Shown: piece by piece, positions 1 through 5,934 of the stretch
Position numbering within the stretch: position 1 is the stretch's first letter
Layout of the letters: every line of letters starts with the position of its first letter
Source of the DNA: an uncultured Eubacteriales bacterium
GTDB taxonomy: Bacteria > Bacillota > Clostridia > Lachnospirales > Lachnospiraceae
Direction: 5' to 3'
Assembly (NCBI GenBank): GCA_900544525.1
Contig: UQVN01000149.1
Span: 1 to 8,039 of the forward strand
Length of the DNA: 8,039 nt
Program-made: the position numbers and the translations under genes
The notes under the pieces: generated by a model
The model's database searches: none
The model's input: the letters and a program-made list of their open reading frames with translations, nothing else
What the model was told of the DNA's origin: nothing

Positions 1-21
1 ACAAAATAAAGTTATAAAGTA

Positions 22-50
22 TTGAAAAAATAAAAAAAGTAGTATAGAAT
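22..50 (+). promoter_or_regulatory. Candidate sigma-A promoter for bcp
   Basis: A -35-like TTGAAA lies at 22-27 and a -10-like TAGAAT at 45-50, separated by 17 bases. Each hexamer matches the consensus at five of six positions. The predicted start near 57 would leave a leader of about 90 bases before bcp. The whole region is extremely A/T-rich, so chance matches are likely. A second, weaker pair (TTGAAT at 61-66, TTAAAT at 84-89) could also serve. Confidence 0.45.
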
Positions 51-65
51 AGAGATTAATTTGAA

Positions 66-81
66 TTTATTTTAAAATAAA
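66..81. repeat. 16-bp perfect A/T palindrome in the bcp leader
   Basis: TTTATTTTAAAATAAA reads the same on both strands. It lies just downstream of the predicted transcription start of bcp, where an operator could act. It consists only of A and T in an A/T-rich region, so it may be chance. It is not a terminator, because it has no G/C stem and no separate T tract. Confidence 0.3.
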
Positions 82-148
82 ATTTAAATGATGAGGAACA
101 CGCGTTGTAAGTTTCTTATAGTCCATGACAAAGGGAAGGAGAATAATC

Positions 149-616
149 ATGTTAGCAGTAGGGACAAAAGCCCCAGATTTCACTTTATATGATAAGGATG
201 GGAATGAAGTAACTTTAAGCAGTTATTATGGGAAAGGAAATCCAATCGTAGTCTATTTTTATCCAAGAGATAATACACCAGGATGCACAAAACAGGCTTG
301 TGGATTCCGCGATGTCTATGAGGAATATGAAAAACTCTCTGTTCCTGTGATTGGGATCAGTAAAGACAGCGTAAAATCTCATTTGAACTTTGCTACCAAA
401 CATGAACTGCCATTTATCCTTTTAGCAGATAAAGAGCTACAAGCGATACAGGCATTTGATGTATGGAAGGAAAAGAAACTCTATGGAAAAGTCAGTATGG
501 GAGTTGTTCGAACAACCTATATCATTGATGAAAATGGAGTGATTGAAAAGGTATATGAGAAAGTAAAACCTGACAAAAATGCGCAGGAGATTCTTGAGTA
601 CCTAAGAGAGAGATAG
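149..616 (+). CDS. bcp: Peroxiredoxin Q/Bcp-type thiol peroxidase
   Basis: This cytoplasmic thiol peroxidase reduces hydrogen peroxide and organic hydroperoxides, normally with thioredoxin as electron donor. The 155-residue protein has the usual length and the AhpC/TSA thioredoxin fold: an N-terminal VGTKAPDFTL stretch (4-13), then YFYPRDNTPGCTKQACGFRD at 36-55. Within that block Cys46 is the peroxidatic cysteine and Cys51 the resolving cysteine, in the C-x4-C spacing of the two-cysteine Bcp subgroup. Thr43 and Pro44 precede Cys46 in the conserved TPGC active-site motif. The VVRTTYIID segment (about 119-127) supplies the conserved active-site arginine. The start at 149 is chosen because GGAAGGAG ends at 141, seven bases upstream; an earlier in-frame ATG at 125 has no ribosome site. 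The gene is followed by its own hairpin terminator, so it is probably monocistronic or only partly read through into aroF. Family assignment is firm; the physiological substrate is inferred. Confidence 0.95.
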   Translation: MLAVGTKAPDFTLYDKDGNEVTLSSYYGKGNPIVVYFYPRDNTPGCTKQACGFRDVYEEYEKLSVPVIGISKDSVKSHLNFATKHELPFILLADKELQAIQAFDVWKEKKLYGKVSMGVVRTTYIIDENGVIEKVYEKVKPDKNAQEILEYLRER

Positions 617-626
617 GAATAGGGAT

Positions 627-666
627 AGCATGGCATCTTGAACAACAAGCAATGCCATGCTTTTGT
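627..666 (+). terminator. Hairpin terminator after bcp
   Basis: AGCATGGCAT at 627-636 pairs perfectly with ATGCCATGCT at 652-661. Inside the loop, CTTG (637-640) can also pair with CAAG (646-649), which extends the stem. A short TTTTGT tract follows from 661. The stem begins 11 bases after the bcp stop codon, as expected for an intrinsic terminator. The T tract is short, so some readthrough into aroF is plausible. Confidence 0.75.
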
Positions 667-720
667 CATCTAATATACAAAAGAGAAAAAAGGAGAAAAG
701 AAAAAGAGTATCGTATGGAA

Positions 721-726
721 AAGGAG
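721..726 (+). promoter_or_regulatory. Ribosome binding site that sets the aroF start
   Basis: AAGGAG lies nine bases before the ATG at 736. It favours that start over the in-frame ATG at 715, whose nearest AGGAG (691-695) is 19 bases away, and over the ATG at 652, which lies inside the bcp terminator stem. Confidence 0.75.
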
Positions 727-735
727 AAAAGAGAA

Positions 736-1752
736 ATGATTATTATATTAAAAGAAAATGCAGAACAAAAAGAAGTTTTTCAGTTAAAGGAAGAGTTAAA
801 AAGTCAGGGATTTCAATTACATGAATCAACGGGTACTTCTAAAAGTTTAATCGGTTTAATAGGGGATACTGCCAAATTAGATGTGGATCAAATACAGGCA
901 TATCAGTTTGTAGAACGAGTACAAAGAATTCAAGAACCATATAAAAAAGCAAATAAAAAAATGCATCCACTTCCAACTATCGTAGATGTGAATGGCATTT
1001 CCTTAGGTGGTGGAAATTTTCAAGTGATTGCAGGGCCTTGTTCTATCGAATCAAAAGAACAAATGACTAGCGTAGCAAAAGCGGTAAAACAATCAGGAGC
1101 GGGGCTTTTAAGAGGAGGTGCTTTTAAGCCAAGAACCTCTCCTTACTCTTTCCAAGGACTTCATGATGATGGAATTCAACTGTTATTAGAGGCCAAAAAA
1201 GAAACAGGACTTCCAATTGTAACGGAAATTATGAGTATGGATCATATCGACTTGTTTGAAGAAGTAGACGTGATTCAAGTAGGCGCTAGAAATATGCAAA
1301 ACTTTGAATTATTAAAAGAACTTGGAAAATTGGATAAGCCGATTTTATTAAAGAGAGGTCTTTGCAATACATTAGAAGAACTTTTAATGAGTGCAGAATA
1401 CATTATGGCTGGCGGAAATGAAAACGTTATTTTATGCGAGAGAGGGATTCGAACCTTTGAAAACGCATACAGAAATACATTGGATATTTCAGCAGTGCCA
1501 ATGTTAAAGACAATGACCCATTTGCCAGTGGTTATTGATCCAAGTCATGCAGCAGGACTTCGATTTATGGTAGAGCCATTAGCTATGTCTGCCATTGCAG
1601 CAGGTGCAGATGGTCTTATGATTGAAGTGCATAATAATCCAGAAAAAGCACTTTGTGATGGTCCTCAGTCCTTGACACCAGCTCAATTTGATGATTTAAT
1701 GGGCAAGGTGAGAATGTTACAACCAGTTTGTGCAAAATTTTATCAACAATAA
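736..1752 (+). CDS. aroF: 3-deoxy-7-phosphoheptulonate (DAHP) synthase, type I beta
   Basis: This enzyme condenses phosphoenolpyruvate and erythrose 4-phosphate into DAHP, the first step of the shikimate pathway to Phe, Tyr and Trp. From the ATG at 736 the protein is 338 residues, typical of the Thermotoga/Bacillus-like subgroup. Residues 1 to about 70 resemble the ferredoxin-like N-terminal domain that mediates Tyr/Phe feedback in some relatives; the catalytic barrel follows. Visible motifs are AGPCSIES (99-106), LLRGGAFKPRTSPYSFQG (124-141), LLKRG (204-208), IDPSHAAG (267-274) and MIEVHNNPEKALCDGPQSL (295-313). Cys102, His271, Glu297 and Asp308 match the four metal ligands of the family. 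Starting at 652 would add 28 low-complexity residues encoded partly by the bcp terminator. No convincing promoter is seen in the 119 bases before the start, so transcription may come from bcp readthrough or from an unrecognised promoter. Feedback by an aromatic amino acid is inferred from the domain, not shown. Confidence 0.95.
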   Translation: MIIILKENAEQKEVFQLKEELKSQGFQLHESTGTSKSLIGLIGDTAKLDVDQIQAYQFVERVQRIQEPYKKANKKMHPLPTIVDVNGISLGGGNFQVIAGPCSIESKEQMTSVAKAVKQSGAGLLRGGAFKPRTSPYSFQGLHDDGIQLLLEAKKETGLPIVTEIMSMDHIDLFEEVDVIQVGARNMQNFELLKELGKLDKPILLKRGLCNTLEELLMSAEYIMAGGNENVILCERGIRTFENAYRNTLDISAVPMLKTMTHLPVVIDPSHAAGLRFMVEPLAMSAIAAGADGLMIEVHNNPEKALCDGPQSLTPAQFDDLMGKVRMLQPVCAKFYQQ

Positions 1753-1759
1753 TACAAGA

Positions 1760-1777
1760 AAATTGTTATAATAATTT
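1760..1777. promoter_or_regulatory. Imperfect palindrome upstream of the maf-znu run, possible operator
   Basis: AAATTGTTATAATAATTT is an inverted repeat with a single mismatched pair. The overlapping segment TTATAAT-A-ATTTGAT (1766-1780) resembles the 7-1-7 layout of Fur/PerR/Zur-family boxes in its left half. Its right half diverges, and its match to the Zur consensus I remember is weak. It overlaps the predicted -35 of the maf promoter, which is where a repressor would act. Chance is possible in such A/T-rich DNA. Confidence 0.3.
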
Positions 1778-1805
1778 GATCAACGGAGTAGTGGTTTGTT
1801 ATAAT
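1776..1805 (+). promoter_or_regulatory. Candidate promoter for the maf-znuACB operon
   Basis: A perfect -10 TATAAT lies at 1800-1805, preceded by TG at 1797-1798, which makes it an extended -10. A partial -35, TTGATC, lies at 1776-1781, 18 bases upstream. The predicted start near 1812 gives a leader of about 45 bases to maf. The same ten bases, TTGTTATAAT, also occur at 1763-1772, so a second extended -10 may exist, though without a recognisable -35. Confidence 0.55.
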
Positions 1806-1857
1806 TGATAGGAAAACCAGATATGAGTAATGACAAACAATAGAAAAGGAAAAGTTA

Positions 1858-2454
1858 ATGAAACAGATTGAAAAACTAACAAAGGGACAGAGTGTGATTT
1901 TAGCCTCTGGTTCTCCAAGAAGAAAAGAGTTGTTATCACAGGCAGGATTTTCCTATCATGTTATGGTAAGTGATGTAGAAGAAGTGATAACAGAAACGAA
2001 TCCAGCCAAAGTAGTAATGTCACTTTCCTTACAAAAGGCAAGTGATGTAGCGGAGAAATGTTTCGATGGTATTATTATTGGGGCGGATACCGTTGTAGCT
2101 ATAGAAGGTGTTATTTTAGGAAAGCCAAAAGATGAAAACGATGCCTTTTTGATGTTAAAACGTTTGAGTGGAGCAATCCACTCTGTGTTTACAGGTGTGT
2201 GCATAATTTGTAAAAAAGAAGGACAGATTGTGGACAAAAAAGTTTTCTATGAAGAAACGAAAGTAACTATGTATCCGCTAGAAGAGGAAGAGATTTTCGA
2301 TTATATTGCTAGTAAAGAGCCAATGGATAAAGCAGGAGCATATGCAATACAGGGGAAAGCAGGAATCTTTATTAAAGAAATCAAAGGGGATTATTATAAT
2401 GTTGTTGGACTACCAATTGGAAGGTTGGTGCAAGAACTAAAAGATTTTGGCTGA
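1858..2454 (+). CDS. maf: Maf-family nucleoside triphosphate pyrophosphatase (YhdE-like)
   Basis: Maf proteins hydrolyse nucleoside triphosphates to monophosphate and pyrophosphate. The YhdE-like branch prefers dTTP and UTP and is linked to removal of modified nucleotides and to septum or division control. The 198-residue protein has the normal length. It shows ILASGSPRRKELL (14-26), the phosphate-binding start of the family; GADTVV (75-80) with the presumed catalytic Asp77; GKP (88-90); and KAGAYAIQG (158-166) followed by GDYYNVVGLP (177-186). The ADTVV and AIQG motifs favour the dTTP/UTP branch over the YceF branch; this specificity call is inference. The ATG has AAAGGA seven bases upstream. 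The gene is the first of a run that continues 31 bases later with znuA, with no promoter or terminator visible between them. Its link to zinc import is probably only co-transcription, although Maf enzymes need divalent metal. Confidence 0.92.
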   Translation: MKQIEKLTKGQSVILASGSPRRKELLSQAGFSYHVMVSDVEEVITETNPAKVVMSLSLQKASDVAEKCFDGIIIGADTVVAIEGVILGKPKDENDAFLMLKRLSGAIHSVFTGVCIICKKEGQIVDKKVFYEETKVTMYPLEEEEIFDYIASKEPMDKAGAYAIQGKAGIFIKEIKGDYYNVVGLPIGRLVQELKDFG

Positions 2455-2470
2455 AGGAGAGAAACAAAAG

Positions 2471-2477
2471 AAAGGAG
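2471..2477 (+). promoter_or_regulatory. Ribosome binding site that sets the GTG start of znuA
   Basis: AAAGGAG is eight bases before the GTG at 2486. An ATG at 2478 touches the site directly and opens only a three-codon frame, so it is not the start. The in-frame TTG at 2447, inside maf, would add 13 charged residues before the signal peptide. Confidence 0.8.
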
Positions 2478-2485
2478 ATGAACTG

Positions 2486-3475
2486 GTGAGAAAGAAAATT
2501 CTAGCTGTCGCACTTAGTGCAATTTTAGCCATTGGTACTTTATCTGGTTGCCAAAGTGCGGTGCAGGAGAAAAAAAAGGGTACTTTTACAATTTTAACTT
2601 CTTTTTATCCCATGTATATTCTTGCATTGAATTTAGTGGATGGAGCAGAAAATGTGGAACTTCGTAATTTGGCGAGTCCATCTACAGGCTGTCTCCATGA
2701 TTATCAAATGAGACCAATGGATATGGTAAATATGGAACAGAATGATGTTATGATTATTAATGGAGCAGGCATGGAAGAATTTTTAGAAGATGCTACAAAA
2801 GGTCTTGACTCTTTGACATTAATCGATGCTACAGAAGGACTGAATTTGCTTCCTTCCGAAGAGCATAGTCATGACCATGAAGATCATGATCACGATCATG
2901 AGGATCACGATCACGAAGATCATGAGGATCACGATCACGAAGATCATGATCATGGTGAGTGGAATGCCCATGCATGGTTAAGTCTTGATCTTTATGAGGA
3001 GCAAATCGAAGTGGTAGCAAATCAGCTTAGTCAATACAATCCAGAAAATAAAGAAATCTATCAAAAAAATGCAAAAGAATATAAAAATAAAATTGAGCAT
3101 CTAAAAGGATTAGAAGAAGAAATAAAAGAAGAGACCAAGGGAAAGAAAATTGTTATTTTCCACGAGGCATTTGCTTATATGGCGCAAGATCTTGGCATGG
3201 AAGTAGTAGAATCATTAGAGGTGGAAACGGATGCTGGTCTTAGTGCAGGGCAGATCAAAGAACTGATTGATGAAGTAGATCATTCAGGAGCCGATCTATT
3301 AATTTCAGAAAAACAATATTCTGGAAAGATTGGACAGACATTAGAAAAAGAGATAGGGATTCATGATATTACATTGGATTCTTGTGTTACAGGAAAAATG
3401 GAGAAAAATAGCTATTTAAACTCCATGGAAGAGAATTTAAGAGTGTTAAAGGAGGCGTTGTCAAATGGGGCATAG
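2486..3475 (+). CDS. znuA: Zinc ABC transporter substrate-binding lipoprotein with His-rich loop
   Basis: This is the extracellular metal-binding component of a ZnuABC/AdcABC-type importer (cluster A-I, ZnuA family). From the GTG start the protein is 329 residues. It begins with RKK and a hydrophobic segment (5-17) that ends in the lipobox LSGC, so Cys22 should be lipidated after signal cleavage. Likely metal ligands are His71 in LHDYQMRP, His162 in NAHAW and His226 in IFHEAF, with Asp298 as a possible fourth. Between the first two lies a loop of alternating His, Asp and Glu at 127-156 with 13 histidines; such loops mark zinc rather than manganese transporters. Part of the loop is encoded by an exact 24-bp tandem repeat. 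The gene overlaps znuC by 11 bases, which suggests translational coupling. Zinc as substrate is well supported by the loop and gene order but is not proved. Regulation by Zur is expected for the family, yet no convincing Zur box is visible. Confidence 0.93.
   Translation: MRKKILAVALSAILAIGTLSGCQSAVQEKKKGTFTILTSFYPMYILALNLVDGAENVELRNLASPSTGCLHDYQMRPMDMVNMEQNDVMIINGAGMEEFLEDATKGLDSLTLIDATEGLNLLPSEEHSHDHEDHDHDHEDHDHEDHEDHDHEDHDHGEWNAHAWLSLDLYEEQIEVVANQLSQYNPENKEIYQKNAKEYKNKIEHLKGLEEEIKEETKGKKIVIFHEAFAYMAQDLGMEVVESLEVETDAGLSAGQIKELIDEVDHSGADLLISEKQYSGKIGQTLEKEIGIHDITLDSCVTGKMEKNSYLNSMEENLRVLKEALSNGA
2894..2949 (+). repeat. 24-bp tandem repeat within znuA
   Basis: The unit at 2894-2917 is repeated exactly at 2918-2941, and the first eight bases of a third copy follow. 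Each unit encodes DHEDHDHE. The sequence before it (from about 2879) is a diverged version of the same pattern. Because 24 is a multiple of three, gain or loss of a unit would keep the reading frame and change the length of the histidine loop. Confidence 0.95.
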
Positions 3476-4211
3476 TTGCGGATATCATTGCATAAAAGTT
3501 GAAAAATTAGGAGTGACTCTCGATCGGGAGCAAATTCTTCGGAATATTAATATTCATATTCACTGTGGGCAATTGACAACAATTATTGGGCCAAATGGAG
3601 CTGGAAAATCTACTTTAGTAAAGGCTTTAATTGGAGAAATACCCCATGAAGGAGAAATAAAATTCCGTGATATTCGCGATGACAAACCAATTAAATTAAA
3701 AATTGGTTATGTGCCACAGCACCTTTCCTTTGATAAAAATACCCCGTCCACGGTATATGATTTATTTGCTTCCTATATGAGTAAAAATCCAGTTTGTTTT
3801 TTTAGAGAAAAAACGATCTATGAAAAGATAAAAAAACAATTGGCTGTTTTTGAAGCGGATAACTTAATTGATAAAACATTAGGTGATTTATCAGGAGGAG
3901 AACTTCAAAGAGTCATGTTGTCCATTGCCACATATCCAATGCCAAATTTATTGATCTTAGATGAGCCGATTTCTGGAATGGATCGAAATGGAATGATGCT
4001 TTTTTATAAACAGATCGATCGCTTGAAAAAAGAATACGATATTTCTATTATTCTTGTCTCTCATGATTTAGAGTTTGCTTATGAATATTCGGATAAGATT
4101 ATTTTATTAGATGAGACGATTGTAGGAGAGGGAACTCCAGAAGAAGTGTTTAATAGTCGCAGATTTAAAGCGATGTTTGGAAATATTCGTTATGAAAGGG
4201 GTGAAAATTAA
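3465..4211 (+). CDS. znuC: Zinc ABC transporter ATP-binding protein
   Basis: This is the cytoplasmic ATPase that drives ZnuB. At 248 residues it has the usual length and all ABC motifs: Walker A GPNGAGKST (42-50), Q-loop Gln85 in YVPQH, signature LSGGE (142-146), Walker B LLILDEP (162-168) and switch His200 in LVSHD. The ATG at 3465 overlaps the end of znuA by 11 bases and has a strong AAAGGAGG nine bases upstream, so start and coupling are clear. The N-terminus is unusual: HSCGYHC at 3-9 supplies two His and two Cys before the ABC fold begins, and HIHC at 31-34 adds more just before Walker A. This could be an accessory metal site, which is inference. The stop overlaps the znuB start by one base. 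It could in principle serve a manganese importer, but the His-rich ZnuA next door argues for zinc. Confidence 0.93.
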   Translation: MGHSCGYHCIKVEKLGVTLDREQILRNINIHIHCGQLTTIIGPNGAGKSTLVKALIGEIPHEGEIKFRDIRDDKPIKLKIGYVPQHLSFDKNTPSTVYDLFASYMSKNPVCFFREKTIYEKIKKQLAVFEADNLIDKTLGDLSGGELQRVMLSIATYPMPNLLILDEPISGMDRNGMMLFYKQIDRLKKEYDISIILVSHDLEFAYEYSDKIILLDETIVGEGTPEEVFNSRRFKAMFGNIRYERGEN

Positions 4212-5008
4212 TGTTTCAATATCATTTTATGCAAAATGCATTAATTGCGATTTTATTAATTACCCCTATCTTTGGAGTCTTAGGGACTATGATTGTCAAT
4301 AATAAAATGGCGTTTTTCTCCGATGCATTAGGACATTCTGCTTTTACTGGAATCGCTCTTGGAATGTTATTAGGGATTCAGGATACCTTAGTGTCTATGG
4401 TGGTATTCGGCGTTATCTTTGCCCTTTTATTAAACTGGATTCGAAAGAAAAGCATTGCATCAACGGATACAGTTATTAGTGTGTTCGCCTCTTGTGGTAT
4501 GGCAATTGGTCTTGCTATTTTATCACTTGGAGGAAACTTTGCTAAGTATAATAGCTTATTAATTGGTGATATTTTAAGTATTACAAGCCATGAGATTATT
4601 GGGCTTTTAGTGGCATTTGTTGCAGTTCTTTGTTTTTGGTTCTTCTGTTTTAACCATCTTCATGCAATTAGTATTAATCGCTCTTTAGCCAGAACAAAAG
4701 GAATTCCTGTGGAATGGATCGATAATTTATTCGTCATTTTAATTGCTATTGTTGTTATGTTATCCATTCAATGGGTTGGTTTATTAATTATTAATGCGCT
4801 TTTAATTCTTCCAGCAGCATCTGCGCGCAATATTGCATATAATATGAGAGCATATCATTTTTATTCGGTTGTGATTGCAATTGTTTCTGGTGTATTAGGC
4901 TTAGTTCTTTCTTATTATTTTGGAATTGCAACAGGACCAATGATTGTGATTGTAGCTTCGTGTATCTTTTTTATAACTTTATTATTAGGTAAAAAAAATA
5001 GGCGGTAA
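4211..5008 (+). CDS. znuB: Zinc ABC transporter permease (ABC-3 family)
   Basis: This integral membrane subunit forms the zinc channel of the importer and pairs with ZnuC. The 265-residue protein is almost wholly hydrophobic, with about seven or eight membrane segments (for example 8-30, 58-76, 88-107, 129-147, 172-190, 191-209, 218-238 and 243-260). Family hallmarks are SDALGHSAFTGIALG (37-51) after the first segment, STDTVISVFASCGMAIGL (84-101), and the GLLIINALLILPAASARN block (190-207). The ATG overlaps the znuC stop in TAATG, with AAAGGGG nine bases upstream, so ATPase and permease are translationally coupled. A basic C-terminus (KKNRR) ends in the cytoplasm. No truncation is visible. 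Gene order znuA-znuC-znuB is standard. Confidence 0.93.
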   Translation: MFQYHFMQNALIAILLITPIFGVLGTMIVNNKMAFFSDALGHSAFTGIALGMLLGIQDTLVSMVVFGVIFALLLNWIRKKSIASTDTVISVFASCGMAIGLAILSLGGNFAKYNSLLIGDILSITSHEIIGLLVAFVAVLCFWFFCFNHLHAISINRSLARTKGIPVEWIDNLFVILIAIVVMLSIQWVGLLIINALLILPAASARNIAYNMRAYHFYSVVIAIVSGVLGLVLSYYFGIATGPMIVIVASCIFFITLLLGKKNRR

Positions 5009-5058
5009 GCAAGAGAACTTAGTAAAAATATCATAGGTAAAAAGAGAGAGGAACTACG

Positions 5059-5424
5059 ATGAAGAAAAAAGATCTGGCTTTGATTATTGGAATTGTTATT
5101 ATTGCAGTAATTGGTCTTTTCTTCGTAATGATGATGAGAAAAGATGGGAAGCAAGTGGTAATTACCGTAGATGGAACCGTATATCAACAGGTAAGTTTAG
5201 AAAAAGACGAAACAATAGAAGTGAAAACAGAACATGGAGTTAACGTTGTGAAAATAGAAAATGGGGCTGTGTCAATGGAAAGTGCGGATTGTCCAGATAA
5301 AGTTTGTGTGAAACATGCAAGTATAAAAAAATCTGGAGAAACGATTGTATGCCTTCCACATAAAGTCGTTGTGGAAGTGACAGCCAATACTACACAAAAG
5401 GAGATTGATAGTGTTGCCCAATAA
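5059..5424 (+). CDS. Membrane-anchored NusG domain II protein (EetA-like)
   Basis: This 121-residue protein has a short basic N-terminus, one membrane segment (about 6-26) and an outside-facing domain of the NusG domain II (NusG_II) family. The family hallmark is ADCPDKVCVKH (76-86) followed by GETIVCLPHKVVVEV (93-107). It contains three cysteines (78, 83, 98) and two histidines (86, 101). It is not the transcription factor NusG, since only the insertion-domain fold is shared. Its molecular function is not established. From memory, proteins of this family next to Gx-family membrane proteins include EetA of the Gram-positive flavin-based extracellular electron transfer locus. The gene starts 50 bases after znuB with GAGG seven bases before the ATG, and no terminator lies between them. 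It overlaps the next gene by 14 bases, so the two are clearly a pair. The conserved Cys/His set could bind metal or undergo redox change; this is inference. Confidence 0.85.
   Translation: MKKKDLALIIGIVIIAVIGLFFVMMMRKDGKQVVITVDGTVYQQVSLEKDETIEVKTEHGVNVVKIENGAVSMESADCPDKVCVKHASIKKSGETIVCLPHKVVVEVTANTTQKEIDSVAQ
5396..5403 (+). promoter_or_regulatory. Ribosome binding site that sets the GTG start at 5411
   Basis: AAAAGGAG lies inside the end of the preceding gene, seven bases before GTG at 5411. Alternative in-frame starts (TTG 5405, TTG 5414, GTG 5438) are either too close to it or less well spaced. Confidence 0.7.
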
Positions 5425-5920
5425 AAGAGAGCAAAAAGTGAAAAAAGTTGCAAATTATGGTGTTCTTGTAACACTAGCTCTTGTTGCTTCTTATGTAGAG
5501 ACGTTGATTCCTATTTCACTAGGAGTGCCAGGAGCTAAAATTGGGCTTGCAAATCTCATTACCATTGTAGCGCTATTTTTAATGGGATGGAAAGATGCGT
5601 TTGCAATCTCCATTATTCGTATTGTACTGGCTGGATTTTTATTTGGAAATTTATTTGCTATATTTTATAGTCTAGCTGGTGCTTTACTCAGTTTACTGAT
5701 TATGATGCTCTTAAAGAAATTAGAGTTTGGAACAGTAGCGGTTAGCTGTGCAGGTGGTGTGGCCCATAATATTGGGCAGATTAGTTTTGCTGCCCTTTTA
5801 GTGGAGAATAGCCGTTTATTCTATTATTTACCGATTCTATTGATTGCTGGAGTATTAGCAGGAATCATCATTGGAATCATTGGTGGAGAATTGATAAAAA
5901 GGCTAAAAGGAGTCTTATAG
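5411..5920 (+). CDS. Gx transporter family membrane protein (EetB-like)
   Basis: This 169-residue integral membrane protein has five or six hydrophobic segments after a basic N-terminus. Family marks are GVPGAKIGLANL (38-49), a strongly conserved entry motif, and GGVAHNIGQ (115-123). The family was long labelled heptaprenyl diphosphate synthase component I and is now called Gx transporter. Its layout recalls the substrate-binding S components of ECF vitamin transporters, so import of a small cofactor or precursor is a reasonable guess but unproved. I recall that EetB of the flavin-based electron transfer locus belongs here. The GTG start is preferred on ribosome-site spacing, and the 14-base overlap with the upstream gene implies translational coupling. 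No prenyl synthase, FMN-binding, ApbE or type II NADH dehydrogenase gene accompanies it in this window. A strong terminator follows. Confidence 0.85.
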   Translation: MLPNKREQKVKKVANYGVLVTLALVASYVETLIPISLGVPGAKIGLANLITIVALFLMGWKDAFAISIIRIVLAGFLFGNLFAIFYSLAGALLSLLIMMLLKKLEFGTVAVSCAGGVAHNIGQISFAALLVENSRLFYYLPILLIAGVLAGIIIGIIGGELIKRLKGVL

Positions 5921-5934
5921 TTAGGAAAATAGAG

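Noticed and set aside
652..735. N-terminal extension of aroF from the ATG at 652
   Set aside because: The ATG is part of the bcp terminator stem, and the extra 28 residues are low-complexity. AAGGAG before 736 and the normal family length fit the later start.
1753..1800. Terminator after aroF
   Set aside because: The only palindrome there is entirely A/T apart from one mismatched G and has no separate T tract, so it would not form a stable terminator.
2447..2485. Earlier TTG start for znuA inside maf
   Set aside because: It would put 13 charged residues before the signal peptide and lacks a ribosome site. GTG at 2486 is well spaced and gives a clean lipoprotein signal.
2478..2489. ATG with a three-codon frame overlapping the znuA start
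   Set aside because: It touches the Shine-Dalgarno sequence with no spacer, so initiation there is not expected.
2829..3020. His/Asp/Arg-rich open frame on the - strand opposite the znuA loop
   Set aside because: It is the antisense reading of the znuA tandem repeat, with no ribosome site and no independent family resemblance.
5184..5474. 96-codon open frame on the - strand across the small membrane protein gene
   Set aside because: It is antisense to two well-supported overlapping genes, with no family features.
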